From Altererythrobacter epoxidivorans (GTDB lineage: Bacteria > Pseudomonadota > Alphaproteobacteria > Sphingomonadales > Sphingomonadaceae): 64,000 bases of DNA. The stretch spans positions 2,325,501-2,389,500 of the forward strand of contig NZ_CP012669.1 in assembly GCF_001281485.1 (NCBI RefSeq), given 5' to 3'. Made by a program: the position numbers and the translations under genes. The notes beneath the pieces are model-generated. The model was not told the origin of the DNA. It did not search any database and saw nothing but the letters and a program-made list of their open reading frames with translations. This document shows, piece after piece, positions 16,532 through 30,490 of this stretch. Position 1 is the stretch's first letter. The number at the start of each line of letters is the position of its first letter.

Positions 16532-17713
16532 TTAGAAGACTTCGAACATCCCGGCAGCGCCCATGCCGCCGCCGACGCACATGGTCACGACGACATACTT
16601 CGCACCGCGGCGCTTGCCTTCGATGAGGGCGTGGCCAACGCAGCGGGCACCGGTCATGCCATAGGGGTGGCCGATCGAGATCGAGCCGCCGTTGACGTTC
16701 AGCTTGTCGTTATCGATGCCAAGCTTGTCGCGGCAGTAAAGGACCTGCACGGCGAATGCCTCGTTCAGCTCCCACAGGCCGACGTCTTCCAGCTTGACGC
16801 CGGTGCGTTCCAGCAGCGCCGGAATCGCGACGACTGGGCCGATACCCATTTCGTCGGGCTCGGTGCCGGCAACGGCCATGCCGACATAACGGCCAAGCGG
16901 TTCCAGCCCGCGCTGTTCGGCGAGCTTGGCTTCCATCACGATGCTGGCCGACGAACCGTCCGACAGCTGCGAGGCGTTGCCCGCCGTGATCGTGGTGCCC
17001 GGGCCCATAACCGGCTGGAGCGAAGAAAGACCTTCCAGCGTGGTCGACGGACGATTGCCTTCATCCTTCGAGACCGTAATCTCGACGTCGGAAATTTCGC
17101 CGGTTTCCTTGTCCTGCACCTTCATGGTGGTGGTCACAGGCACGATTTCATCGTCGAACTTGCCGGCTTCCTGTGCCGCGGCGGTGCGCTGCTGCGACTG
17201 GAGGGCATATTCGTCCTGCGCTTCGCGGCTGATGCCGTAACGCTGGGCAACGGTTTCAGCAGTCTGCAGCATCGGCATGTAGATCGCGCCGTGCATCGCC
17301 AGCAGCTGCGGGTCGGGCATGACGCGCATTTCCTTGGTCTGCACGAGACTGATCGATTCCTGGCCGCCGCCTGCAACGATATCCATGTTGTCGACTATCA
17401 CCTGCTTGGCTGCAGTCGCGATCGACATCAGGCCCGACGAACACTGGCGGTCCATCGTCATGCCCGAAACCGTCACCGGACAACCTGCACGAAGCGCGAC
17501 CTGGCGACCGAGGTTACCGGCCTGCGCACCCTGCTGCAGGGCCGAACCCCAGATCACGTCCTTCAGCTCGCCCGCTTCGATACCGGCGCGCTCGATAGCG
17601 GCGGCCAGCGAATAGGAGCCGAGCGTGGCGCCGGGCGTGGCGTTGAAGGCCCCCTTGTAGGCGCGGCCGATGGCGGTGCGGGCGGTTGATACGATGACTG
17701 CGTCGCGAGACAT
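16532..17713 (-). CDS. Acetyl-CoA acetyltransferase (thiolase)
   Basis: 393-residue thiolase. All active-site motifs are visible: the nucleophile in [11 protein letters not shown] (about residue 90), [21 protein letters not shown], and [10 protein letters not shown] near the C-terminus. AAGGA sits about 7 nt before the ATG. It may supply acetoacetyl-CoA for PHB synthesis or degrade beta-oxidation intermediates. A MaoC-type hydratase gene lies upstream on the same strand, separated by a hairpin. Residues after QCSS differ from the operon thiolase at 3071, so the two are not recent copies. Confidence 0.93.
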   Translation of the reverse strand: MSRDAVIVSTARTAIGRAYKGAFNATPGATLGSYSLAAAIERAGIEAGELKDVIWGSALQQGAQAGNLGRQVALRAGCPVTVSGMTMDRQCSSGLMSIATAAKQVIVDNMDIVAGGGQESISLVQTKEMRVMPDPQLLAMHGAIYMPMLQTAETVAQRYGISREAQDEYALQSQQRTAAAQEAGKFDDEIVPVTTTMKVQDKETGEISDVEITVSKDEGNRPSTTLEGLSSLQPVMGPGTTITAGNASQLSDGSSASIVMEAKLAEQRGLEPLGRYVGMAVAGTEPDEMGIGPVVAIPALLERTGVKLEDVGLWELNEAFAVQVLYCRDKLGIDNDKLNVNGGSISIGHPYGMTGARCVGHALIEGKRRGAKYVVVTMCVGGGMGAAGMFEVF

Positions 17714-17759
17714 TGAATATTCCTTAGATTGTTGGGTTTCCGATCACCCGGGGAGGGTT

Positions 17760-17787
17760 GCCCGGCGAGCGTTCTCGCCAGCCGGGC
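17760..17787 (-). terminator. GC-rich hairpin after the MaoC gene
   Basis: GCCCGGC pairs with GCCGGGC, and an inner GGCGAG/CTCGCC alternative is possible. It sits 7 nt beyond the MaoC hydratase stop on the minus strand. There is no clear T-run; it could be a terminator or a 3'-end stabiliser before the thiolase gene. Confidence 0.5.
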
Positions 17788-17794
17788 TGGATAA

Positions 17795-18244
17795 TCAGAC
17801 GAAAAGCTGCGTGATCCATTCGCAGATCAGGGCGGGCTTGTCCTCGCCTTCGATCTCGATGGTGATTTCGCTGGTCTGCTGCCACTGGCCGGGGCGCTTC
17901 TCGATCATTTCGACCAGTTTCCAGTGGCCGCGGATGCGCTTGCCCGAACGGACCGGGCTAATGAAGCGGGTTTTGTTGCCGCCGTAGTTCACGCCCATCT
18001 TCACGCCGTCGATGCGCGGCATGTCGCTGTTGGCGCTGAGGTAGGGGATCATCGACAGGGTCAGGAAGCCATGGGCGATGGTGCCGCCGAACGGCGTCAT
18101 CTTGGCCTTTTCCTCGTCGATATGGATGAACTGGTGGTCACCTGTTGCATCGGCGAACTGGTTGATGCGCTCCTGGCTCATCTCGACCCATTCGCTGGTG
18201 CCGATGTTCTCTCCGGTCTTCGCTGCCAATTCCTGCGGGGTCAT
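17795..18244 (-). CDS. MaoC family (R)-enoyl-CoA hydratase/dehydratase
   Basis: 149 residues forming a single hot-dog hydratase domain. The hydratase-2 motif is clear: FADATGDHQFIHIDEEKA (about residues 30-47) holds the catalytic Asp/His pair, followed by GTIAHGFLTLSM. It hydrates trans-2-enoyl-CoA to the (R)-3-hydroxyacyl form, which can feed PHA synthesis. AGGAGA precedes ATG 18244. It lies upstream of a thiolase on the same strand, separated by a hairpin. Confidence 0.9.
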   Translation of the reverse strand: MTPQELAAKTGENIGTSEWVEMSQERINQFADATGDHQFIHIDEEKAKMTPFGGTIAHGFLTLSMIPYLSANSDMPRIDGVKMGVNYGGNKTRFISPVRSGKRIRGHWKLVEMIEKRPGQWQQTSEITIEIEGEDKPALICEWITQLFV

Positions 18245-18340
18245 GCGGATCTCCTCTCATTGCGCATGCGGCGAGTCTCGCCGCGTCGGCGGGACTCATG
18301 GCGCATGGAGACCGGAAGCGCAATCAAGTTTCCGTAAACG

Positions 18341-19714
18341 TCAACCTGCCGCTACGGCACGCGTGTCGTGCAATGCCCGGCGCGGGCGCCGCTTTTCGAC
18401 GTTCCTGCTCGAATCGAGCCGCTGGCAATAGGAATGGAACCCGATCTGCATGCCCAGGATCATCAGCACGACCGGCTGGTAAGCGATGCCCTGGAACAAT
18501 GCACCGACAAGATAGATGACGCTCGCCATCTGCAAGGCGATGGCAAGGGGGCGCTGCCATTGTTCGTCAGGACCGGTGCGATCCTTCCAGCGGCGGCGCA
18601 GTTTCTCCATTTGCCAGACGCCCAGCCCCTGGAGCCAGAGCCACAAGGCGAGGCCCGGCCAGCCCTGTTCGCCCAACATTTCGAAGATTGCGGAATGATA
18701 TGCGCGGGCATTGTCGGTGACGTCGCGATATTCGATCACCGTAGTATTGGCGTTCTTCTCTCGCACAGGCATCACATAGGTAAAGCTGTTGCCGCGAAAG
18801 GCATCGAAGCCTCCGCCCATCGGCCTCTCGCTGGCGTAGTCTATCGTCCATTCCCAGACGGCGACGCGCGTAGAAGCGCTTTCATCGCCCCCCGGGCTGC
18901 CCAGTGTCGCCATGCGCTCATAATAGCTTTGCGGCAGGAACGGCAATGCCAGGAGGCCGAGCGCCCCGGCCGCGACGAGATAGGTCAGGCGGCGCTTCAC
19001 ATCTCGCAGCGCCATGACCCCGAGCACTGCGATACAAAGAAGGCCGGTTCGCGCCTCTGTCCCGACGGGAATGAGCAGGCAGGCAAAGATCAGGGCATAG
19101 GCGAAGAGCTTCACTCGCCAGTCCGGCGGAAAGACGGTGCCGTGATGCGTGAACCACACGATCATCGGGATCAGCGCAATCGCGACCGTCGCCAGCGTGG
19201 AGCTTTCGTAGATCCCGCTATTGTCGTTGACGAAGAAGTAGAGGCTTTCATAGCCGCCGCCCCCGCCCACCGTCTTGAGCCCTGCGCTGATAACGATGGC
19301 GCCAACGGTCAGGATGATGACCAGGCCAAGCGCCTCGATCCGAAGGCGGGTAGTGATGGTGAGCGGCAGGAAGATGGCGAAGACAAGGGCCTTCCACACC
19401 CACTCCCATTTCTCCTTCGCCTCTACCGGGAAATCGGCGTGCGAAGTCGTCCAGGCGCAATAGAGCAACAGCGCCAGCATCAGGCCCTGGCGCAATGTGA
19501 AGCGAGCGCCCTCTTTCCTGTCGAGGAACAACCATCCGCCGAACGCCGCGAGGAATGCGATCAGCGAAACCGGGACCGACTGGATGATGCCGTAACCGAT
19601 CCGCTGCGGCGCAAGGATGTCGATATAGACGTAGGCCAGCACCCAGAGATACGGACGACGCAGCCCGAGAACGAGGATGAAGCCGATGAAGGCGAGGAAG
19701 ACGAGGTCGATCAC
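18341..19714 (-). CDS. Putative O-glycosylation ligase, exosortase A-associated
   Basis: 457-residue polytopic membrane protein with about ten to twelve helices (MIDLVFLAFIGFILVLGLRRP, YVYIDILAPQRIGYG) and a large periplasmic loop (about residues 250-330) rich in Tyr/Arg/Glu. This matches the exosortase-A-linked O-antigen-ligase-like family, thought to transfer polysaccharide or to act in exopolysaccharide export. It starts at GTG 19714, overlapping the previous small frame by 4 nt (GTGA). The exosortase-A glycosyltransferase is divergently placed at 20006, but no exosortase gene is in the window. Confidence 0.85.
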   Translation of the reverse strand: MIDLVFLAFIGFILVLGLRRPYLWVLAYVYIDILAPQRIGYGIIQSVPVSLIAFLAAFGGWLFLDRKEGARFTLRQGLMLALLLYCAWTTSHADFPVEAKEKWEWVWKALVFAIFLPLTITTRLRIEALGLVIILTVGAIVISAGLKTVGGGGGYESLYFFVNDNSGIYESSTLATVAIALIPMIVWFTHHGTVFPPDWRVKLFAYALIFACLLIPVGTEARTGLLCIAVLGVMALRDVKRRLTYLVAAGALGLLALPFLPQSYYERMATLGSPGGDESASTRVAVWEWTIDYASERPMGGGFDAFRGNSFTYVMPVREKNANTTVIEYRDVTDNARAYHSAIFEMLGEQGWPGLALWLWLQGLGVWQMEKLRRRWKDRTGPDEQWQRPLAIALQMASVIYLVGALFQGIAYQPVVLMILGMQIGFHSYCQRLDSSRNVEKRRPRRALHDTRAVAAG

Positions 19715-19890
19715 GGCCGGCGCCTGCCCCTTTGCCGGCGCGACTTCGAACCGATCTCGTCAGGCTCGACGACCTGTTCTGCACTGGCGGCAGTTTCGCT
19801 TTCGGCATCCAGCCCCTCGCGTGTCGCCAGTCGCAGGAACGCGACGACGAGCAGTCCATGGGCCAGGGCAAGGGCGAAATAGTCGATCAC
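19711..19890 (-). CDS. Small membrane protein upstream of the O-ligase
   Basis: A 59-residue frame from GTG 19890 (VIDYFALALAHGLLVVAFLRL) with one N-terminal helix, an acidic linker (EGLDAESETAASAEQVVEPDE) and a basic tail (KSRRQRGRRRP). The longer frame to 20013 has low-complexity N-terminal coding and overlaps the divergent gene's start. Its TGA overlaps the O-ligase GTG as GTGA, typical of translational coupling. No family is recognised. The assignment rests on the coupling and the helix; start choice is uncertain. Confidence 0.5.
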   Translation of the reverse strand: MIDYFALALAHGLLVVAFLRLATREGLDAESETAASAEQVVEPDEIGSKSRRQRGRRRP

Positions 19891-20005
19891 TGGAGCTGCA
19901 TTTTCCTGCTTCGGCGAGGGCGCACCATGCGCATCCCCTGCACCGCGTCTATCAGCAGGCAGTTGACGGCCCGTTAAGCACATCTGTGGCACATACCCTG
20001 CCATC

Positions 20006-21235
20006 ATGCGCATCTTGCACGTCCTCGACCATTCGCTCCCGCTCCATAGCGGCTACACCTTCCGCACGCGCGCCATCCTGAAAAGCCAGCAGGCGGCGGG
20101 TTTGGACGTTCGCGGCGTCACAGGGTTGAGGCATTTTGCGGAAGGTCCGCCGGTCGAAGAAGCCGACGGCCTCCTGTTCCATCGCACGCCGGGCGCAGCC
20201 GATGGTCCTCCCGGACTGCGCGAATGGCGAGAAATCTCTCGTTTCGCAGACGAAATGGAGAAAGTCGTCGCCGATTGGCGCCCCGACGTCATCCATGCCC
20301 ATTCGCCTGCACTCTGCGGCCAGGCAGCAATGCGGCTCGCCCAGCGCCACGATATTCCCCTGGTCTATGAAATTCGCGCATTCTGGGAAGATGCGGCTGT
20401 CGGCAATGGCACCGGGCGTGAAGGTTCCGTGAAATACCGCCTGACACGCGCACTCGAAAACCGCGTCGTTGCAGGGGCCGATGCCGTATTCACCATCTGC
20501 CACGGTTTGCGCGACGACCTGATCGAGCGCGGCTTTCCTCCCGGAAAGATCGGCATTTCACCCAACGGTGTCGACATGTCGCTGTTCGGCGAACCTGTCG
20601 ATAGGGACGAAGCACTTGCCGCCGAACTCGGTTTTTCGGCAGGAGACCCTGTGATCGGTTTCATCGGCAGCTTCTACGATTACGAGGGGCTGGACGACCT
20701 GATCGCAGCCATGCCTTTGCTGCGCGAAGAGTATCCGGCCGCGCGCCTGCTCCTTGTCGGCGGCGGTCCGATGGACGAGGCCTTGCGTGCGCAAGCCCGC
20801 GCCCTGCCCGATCCGGGTTCGGTCGTATTCACGGGCCGTGTGCCGCATTCCGAAGTCGAGCGCTATTACTCGCTGATCGATGTCCTCGCATATCCGCGCA
20901 AGAAAAGCCGCCTGACCGATCTCGTGACACCGCTGAAGCCGCTGGAAGCGATGGCGCAGCAACGCCTCGTCGCAGCCTCGGACGTGGGTGGGCATCGCGA
21001 ACTGATGACGGGCGGCGTTCACGGAGCGCTGTTCCCGGCCGACGACCCCGAGGGGTGCGCCGACGCGCTTGCGGACCTGCTTTCTCACAAGGCCGACTGG
21101 CCTGCGATGAAAGCGGCTGCACTCGATCACGTCCGCCAGCGCCACGACTGGGCAACTAATGTCGGGCGTTATCTCCTCGTTTACCACGACCTGATAGCCA
21201 GCAGGCAAAGCGGTGAAGGCAGGCGTGCGGCCTGA
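20006..21235 (+). CDS. Exosortase A-associated glycosyltransferase (Daro_2409/TIGR04063-like)
   Basis: 409-residue GT4-type (GT-B fold) glycosyltransferase. The opening MRILHVLDHSLPLHSGYTFR is the hallmark of the exosortase-A-associated family. The acceptor half contains DVIHAHSPALCGQ, and the donor half GFIGSFYDYEGLDDLI, VVFTGRVPHSEVERYYSLID and TPLKPLEAMAQ with the EA acidic pair. It probably adds a sugar in extracellular polysaccharide synthesis in the cytoplasm. It is divergent from the O-ligase gene; an unknown acidic membrane protein follows 33 nt later. Confidence 0.9.
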   Translation: MRILHVLDHSLPLHSGYTFRTRAILKSQQAAGLDVRGVTGLRHFAEGPPVEEADGLLFHRTPGAADGPPGLREWREISRFADEMEKVVADWRPDVIHAHSPALCGQAAMRLAQRHDIPLVYEIRAFWEDAAVGNGTGREGSVKYRLTRALENRVVAGADAVFTICHGLRDDLIERGFPPGKIGISPNGVDMSLFGEPVDRDEALAAELGFSAGDPVIGFIGSFYDYEGLDDLIAAMPLLREEYPAARLLLVGGGPMDEALRAQARALPDPGSVVFTGRVPHSEVERYYSLIDVLAYPRKKSRLTDLVTPLKPLEAMAQQRLVAASDVGGHRELMTGGVHGALFPADDPEGCADALADLLSHKADWPAMKAAALDHVRQRHDWATNVGRYLLVYHDLIASRQSGEGRRAA

Positions 21236-21268
21236 CCTGAGCCTCAACGCAAGACGGACGGTTATTCG

Positions 21269-22177
21269 ATGATTCGGGCCAGATCGAAACCAGCACAGGC
21301 TAAAACCACGATTGCACGCCATCCGGCGTTTGCGCTGATCCTCAGCCTGTGGGTCGCGGCGCTCATGGGCCTCGCGATCATGGTGTTGCCGGTCGGGCTG
21401 ATCGAAGGGCTGGTAGCGCGACTGCGCATTGCCGATTTCGTACCTGCTGCCGCGCCTCCGCTGGGTAATACGGCACGCATGCTGCTGGCGCTCGGCTTTG
21501 CTGGTGTCGGCGCCATCACCGGCTTCATTGCGGCACGCGCCCTTGCACGGCTCACCAGCCGTCCTGCCAAGCAGGAAGTCAGCCAGGACGACCCGGACGC
21601 CGACGAAGCCGACCACCTGCCATTTGATTACGTCGACGATGAAGATGCGTTCGGCGATGAGCCCGAAACGCAAGAACATGCGTTCGGCGATACTCCTGCC
21701 CCATCCATCATCAATGTCAGCGACCTGGGGGTCGATGCTTTCGACAGTCCGATCGACGATCACGACGATGACCTCAATCAAGAGCATGACCCTGAACCGG
21801 AATTCGAAAGCGAAGGCACTGAAGACGAGCAGGCCGACCTTCTTGACACTTACGCACCGACCACCCCGGCACAGGGCATCGATCTGCTGCGCGAACGCAG
21901 TGTCGAGGAATTGAGCCTCGCAGAGCTGGTGGAACGCTTCGCCGGTGCGCTGGCAGATCGCCGCGAAATGATCGCAAGAAATCCCGACTTGCGTGGGCAA
22001 GCCGAACCGGTGATCGCCGAAGCCCTCAAAGCGCTCACCCGGCACCACCGCCCTGCACCGATGCATGTGAGCCAGGGCAATGCGGCGGTCGCCCTCTCGA
22101 CCCGCGAGCAGGCGGACGAGACAGAGGCCGCCCTTCGCGACGCGCTGCAAAAACTGCAGTCGATGAGCGGCGGCTAA
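21269..22177 (+). CDS. Hypothetical membrane-anchored acidic protein
   Basis: 302 residues. Two N-terminal membrane helices are visible (about residues 18-45 and 66-92) joined by a short loop. Next comes a very acidic low-complexity stretch (about residues 100-195, many Asp/Glu). A C-terminal helical segment (about 200-300) contains SVEELSLAELVERFAGALADRR, ending in a possible coiled coil. No family is recognised. It follows the glycosyltransferase by 33 nt and may share its transcript; a role in polysaccharide export or its regulation is speculation. Confidence 0.75.
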   Translation: MIRARSKPAQAKTTIARHPAFALILSLWVAALMGLAIMVLPVGLIEGLVARLRIADFVPAAAPPLGNTARMLLALGFAGVGAITGFIAARALARLTSRPAKQEVSQDDPDADEADHLPFDYVDDEDAFGDEPETQEHAFGDTPAPSIINVSDLGVDAFDSPIDDHDDDLNQEHDPEPEFESEGTEDEQADLLDTYAPTTPAQGIDLLRERSVEELSLAELVERFAGALADRREMIARNPDLRGQAEPVIAEALKALTRHHRPAPMHVSQGNAAVALSTREQADETEAALRDALQKLQSMSGG

Positions 22178-22424
22178 CCTCCCGCTTTCGCTCCGAAAAT
22201 TCGAAAATCGGTGCGACTGCATATTCGCGGCGGCTAAAGTGGCGCTTTAGCGCGCTCAATCGAATTCACGCGCCTTCGCAGTTGCAAAAACACGTTCCTT
22301 TCGCCAAAGGAAACTCTCGCGACATTTTTATTTCCCCGGTCTCCGGGGTGAATCGCGCTTCATTGCCTCGCGCACATTCAGGGTGCCCGATGTGATGGGG
22401 TGTCGGCGATGGGAAGAAAGATAG
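22178..22424 (+). promoter_or_regulatory. gltB upstream region with three small hairpins
   Basis: No gene is seen here. CTAAAG-TGGCG-CTTTAG (22233-22249), GTTCCTTT-CGCC-AAAGGAAAC (about 22292-22312) and CCCCGG-TCT-CCGGGG (about 22333-22347) can fold. The gltB promoter should lie here, but I cannot place -35 and -10 boxes with confidence. Confidence 0.35.
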
Positions 22425-27083
<4,659 letters not shown>

Positions 27084-27094
27084 GGGTCAGAATA

Positions 27095-28531
27095 ATGGGT
27101 AAGGAAACCGGCTTTCTCGAGCTCGACCGCAAGGATCGCGACTATCTCGATCCGGCAGAGCGCCTCGGCAACTATCGCGAGTTCGTGATCCAGCCGCCCG
27201 ACGATGCACTGCAGGCACAGGCGAGCCGCTGCATGAACTGCGGCATCCCCTATTGTCACAACGGCTGTCCGGTGAACAACATCATTCCGGACTGGAACCA
27301 TCTGGTTTACGAAGGCGACTGGAAGAATGCGCTGACAGTGCTGCATTCGACCAACAATTTCCCGGAATTCACCGGGCGCATCTGTCCTGCCCCGTGCGAG
27401 GCAGCATGCACGCTCAACATCGTCGACCAGCCGGTCACCATCAAGTCGATCGAATGCGCCATCGTCGATCGCGGATGGAAGGAAGGCTGGATCGAGCCGC
27501 AGGTGCCCGAGAAGAAAACGGGCAAATCGGTGGCTGTCGTCGGCTCCGGTCCGGCAGGCCTTGCATGCGCACAGCAGCTTGCACGCGCCGGCCATGCCGT
27601 GACGGTCTTCGAGAAGAGCGACCGCATCGGCGGCCTGCTGCGCTACGGCATTCCCGACTTCAAGATGGAAAAGCATCTGATCAACCGCCGCGGCGTGCAG
27701 ATGGAAGCCGAAGGCGTGACCTTCAAGACGTCGAAGGAAGTCGGCGTCGACGTGTCGTTCAAGAGCCTCGAAGAAAACTTCGATGCGATCGTAATGGCGG
27801 GCGGCTCAGAAGATGCGCGCGCGCTTGCCATTCCCGGTGCAGAGATGCCTGGCGTCCGCCTGGCAATGGAGTTCCTGACCCAGCAGAACAAGCGCAACGC
27901 AGGCGACGACGAAGTCCGCGCCGCACCGCGCGGATCGCTGCTCGCGACCGGCAAGAAGGTCGTCGTCATCGGCGGCGGTGACACCGGCAGCGACTGTGTC
28001 GGCACTTCCAACCGGCAGGGCGCAGAAAGCGTGGTCCAGCTAGAGATCATGCCCAAGCCGCCCGAAAAGGAAGACAAGGCGCTGACCTGGCCCGACTGGC
28101 CGCTCAAGCTGCGCACCTCGTCAAGCCACCAAGAGGGCGTCGAACGCGATTGGGCCGTATTGACCAAGCGCGTCGTCGGCGACGGGGAAACCATCACCGG
28201 CCTCGAATGCGTCCGCGTCGAATGGGCCGACGGCAAGATGCAGGAGATCGAAGGCTCAGAATTCACGATCGAGGCCGACCTCATCCTGCTGGCGATGGGG
28301 TTCGTTGGTCCGAAGAAGGCGGGCATGCTCGACCAGTCGGGCGTGGAACTGACCGATCGCGGTAACGTCGCAGCCGATACCGAGGACTACGCGACCTCGG
28401 TCGACAAGGTTTTCGCCTGCGGTGACATGCGTCGCGGCCAGAGCCTGGTCGTCTGGGCAATCCGTGAAGGGAGGCAGGCGGCGCGCGCTGTCGACGAATT
28501 CCTGATGGGAGCAACACAGCTGCCGCGTTGA
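27095..28531 (+). CDS. gltD: Glutamate synthase small subunit
   Basis: 478-residue beta subunit that takes electrons from NADPH through FAD and two [4Fe-4S] clusters to the large subunit. The N-terminal cluster motifs are [14 protein letters not shown] and [12 protein letters not shown]. The FAD site is [16 protein letters not shown] and the NADPH site [16 protein letters not shown] 27095 is used, with AAGGGTCAG before it. It follows gltB by 11 nt and is followed by a 205-nt gap before the porin gene. Confidence 0.97.
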   Translation: MGKETGFLELDRKDRDYLDPAERLGNYREFVIQPPDDALQAQASRCMNCGIPYCHNGCPVNNIIPDWNHLVYEGDWKNALTVLHSTNNFPEFTGRICPAPCEAACTLNIVDQPVTIKSIECAIVDRGWKEGWIEPQVPEKKTGKSVAVVGSGPAGLACAQQLARAGHAVTVFEKSDRIGGLLRYGIPDFKMEKHLINRRGVQMEAEGVTFKTSKEVGVDVSFKSLEENFDAIVMAGGSEDARALAIPGAEMPGVRLAMEFLTQQNKRNAGDDEVRAAPRGSLLATGKKVVVIGGGDTGSDCVGTSNRQGAESVVQLEIMPKPPEKEDKALTWPDWPLKLRTSSSHQEGVERDWAVLTKRVVGDGETITGLECVRVEWADGKMQEIEGSEFTIEADLILLAMGFVGPKKAGMLDQSGVELTDRGNVAADTEDYATSVDKVFACGDMRRGQSLVVWAIREGRQAARAVDEFLMGATQLPR

Positions 28532-28606
28532 TACTTCGCGGCGCATGTCGCTTTCATACAATTCACGCAAAGCCCCTCCCCGCATAGCGTTACATAGAAA
28601 TCGCCG

Positions 28607-28648
28607 ATCCGGATGCATTTTTGTGCAATCCGGATTGAATTCGCGAAT
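28607..28648. promoter_or_regulatory. Hairpin and palindrome upstream of the porin gene
   Basis: ATCCGGATGCA (28607-28617) pairs with TGCAATCCGGAT (28624-28635) around a T-rich loop, with one bulge; ATTCGCGAAT (28639-28648) is a perfect 10-bp palindrome right after it. They lie about 90-130 nt before the porin start. The hairpin could end gltD transcripts, though no T-run follows, and the palindrome could be an operator. Confidence 0.4.
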
Positions 28649-28736
28649 AATGTCAGTTTAAATATCGGACTGAGCTGACCGGATTAAAGTCTTTGACTTA
28701 ATAGAGATCAGCAATGCGAGCGGGGGGTCAGGGGTC

Positions 28737-30065
28737 GTGAATTCTGAAATTCGAAGGCCTTCATTTGCAAGGCGAGGGCTTTTTAGAAGCTGCGCGACCT
28801 GTCTCGCGCTCATTTCTGCCCCGGTCATTGCCGAAGACGGTGCAACCCCGGCTTCTAACCCAAGCGATGCTGTCGTTTTGTCGGGTGCCGCAACGATGGA
28901 TGGCGCAGCCCAGTCCAACGCCTCCAGCCCCGATGCTCCGCCGCAGCCCTCGACCCCCGCCAGCACCCCTTCTGCATCGATCAAGTCCCGTGTGCTGTTC
29001 TCGCAATTCGCCGATCTGCCCGTGTCGGGCGACGCCGATGGTACGCTTCGCTATGGTGGCAAGATCGACGGCTATTTCGATATTGGCGGCAGTGCGCTCG
29101 GCATCGACGACAGCTGGTCGGTCCACATCCATCCCGAATTCAAATATGGCGAGAGCGCCAACGGGCTGGTCGGCTTGCTTCCGAGCAATACCCAGTTGTT
29201 CTATCCCGACGAAGGCGATGTCTTCGACCTAAACGTCAATATTACCAAGCGCTGGAAAAGCGGCACGAGCTTGACCGTTGGCAAGGTCAACGTGCTCGAT
29301 CTTGCCGCGCAATTGCCGGTTGTCGGCGGTGGTGGTCACGACGGTTTCCAGAACCTGGCCATGGCGCTCCCGCCATCCGCCATCGTCCCCGGCTCGATTA
29401 CCGGCGCGCTCTTGAACGTGCCGACCAAAAAGGCGCTCTATCGCTTCTGGGTTTTCGATCCCCAATCGCAATCGACGAAGACGGGCTTTGAAAGCCCCTT
29501 CGACAAGGGCGTGGCTTTTCTTTCGTCAGTCACCATACCGACCAAGATCGGTGGGAAGCCCGGCTATTACGCCCTGAAGCTGGCAGGATCGACACGCAGC
29601 GAGATTGCAGCGGAGTCCCTGCCGGCCGCGCTGATACCGGCACCGGGTTCGAGTTTCGGACACAGGAAGGGCGAATTCAGCGCAGTGCTGGCTGGTTACC
29701 AGTTCATCGGTGTCTATCCAGAGGCGCCGGGCAAGGGCTGGGGTATTTTCGGCCAGGTGTATCTGTCGAACGGTGATCCGACCTTCCTCGACAAGAGCGG
29801 CTTCATCGGCATTTCGGGTAATCCGCGTTTCCGGACGCAGGACCGTTTCGGCATCGCGTGGTTCCGTTATTCGCTGACCGACGACCTCATCGACGTGCTC
29901 GCTAACCGCGTGCCGCTCGAAGATGAGGAGGGCGTAGAAGCCTTTTACACCCTCGGCCTTTCCAAGAATCTGCGCCTGACGGCAGATGTACAAATCGTCG
30001 ATAGCGCGGTTGCCGTGCGAGACACCGGTGTAACGGCCGGTATGCGTCTAACTGCCGAATTCTGA
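28737..30065 (+). CDS. OprB-type carbohydrate porin
   Basis: 442 residues with a Sec signal (LFRSCATCLALISAPVIAEDG), then an unusual Pro/Ser/Ala-rich linker (about residues 33-80) and a beta-barrel pattern. YGGKIDGYFDIGG and FKYGESANGLVG resemble OprB-family porins, and the protein ends in Phe, the usual outer-membrane assembly signal. It starts with GTG 28737, with GGGG a few bases upstream. It would let sugars or other small solutes cross the outer membrane. The next gene begins 5 nt after its stop. Substrate is unknown; the family call is by overall pattern. Confidence 0.78.
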   Translation: MNSEIRRPSFARRGLFRSCATCLALISAPVIAEDGATPASNPSDAVVLSGAATMDGAAQSNASSPDAPPQPSTPASTPSASIKSRVLFSQFADLPVSGDADGTLRYGGKIDGYFDIGGSALGIDDSWSVHIHPEFKYGESANGLVGLLPSNTQLFYPDEGDVFDLNVNITKRWKSGTSLTVGKVNVLDLAAQLPVVGGGGHDGFQNLAMALPPSAIVPGSITGALLNVPTKKALYRFWVFDPQSQSTKTGFESPFDKGVAFLSSVTIPTKIGGKPGYYALKLAGSTRSEIAAESLPAALIPAPGSSFGHRKGEFSAVLAGYQFIGVYPEAPGKGWGIFGQVYLSNGDPTFLDKSGFIGISGNPRFRTQDRFGIAWFRYSLTDDLIDVLANRVPLEDEEGVEAFYTLGLSKNLRLTADVQIVDSAVAVRDTGVTAGMRLTAEF

Positions 30066-30070
30066 ATTTC

Positions 30071-30478
30071 ATGCTGCGAAACGCTTCAAGGTTCCGGCAC
30101 TTCGTCGAATATCACAAGCCGCGTTTTTCCGAGCTTCTCGGCCCCTTGGCGGAGGTATCGTTCGAAGAAGGTTGCTGCCTTGATTATCCGCATGTCCGCT
30201 TGTCGCTCAGCATCGACTATCGCGATGGCTGGATCGATCCTTTCCTCGTCCCGCATGGGCCATCACCAGCCGACATCTGGCGGCACCATGCAGCGTTCTT
30301 CCACCCGATCGTCGAGAGTGAATTCGATCCCCCTAGCCGGGGCGCTCTCCTGAACGACGCCCATTTCGAGGATCTGTTCGAACAGGTCGAACCAATAGCC
30401 CCGCTATTTGTCAGCGCTTCCAGCGCTTCGGATGCGCAGCGGAAGGCAGCTCGCAATGCAAAAGCGGGGCGCCGCTAG
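30071..30478 (+). CDS. Hypothetical protein in porin operon
   Basis: 135 residues with no signal peptide and no motif I recognise. Sequence features are many aromatic and His residues (DYPHVRLSLSIDYRDGWIDPF, WRHHAAFFHPIVE) and a basic Ala/Lys tail. It begins 5 nt after the porin stop, so it is almost certainly co-transcribed with it, and it converges on the enoyl-CoA hydratase gene. A cytosolic role tied to the porin's substrate is possible but not supported by sequence. Confidence 0.7.
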   Translation: MLRNASRFRHFVEYHKPRFSELLGPLAEVSFEEGCCLDYPHVRLSLSIDYRDGWIDPFLVPHGPSPADIWRHHAAFFHPIVESEFDPPSRGALLNDAHFEDLFEQVEPIAPLFVSASSASDAQRKAARNAKAGRR

Positions 30479-30490
30479 TCCTTTTTTCGC

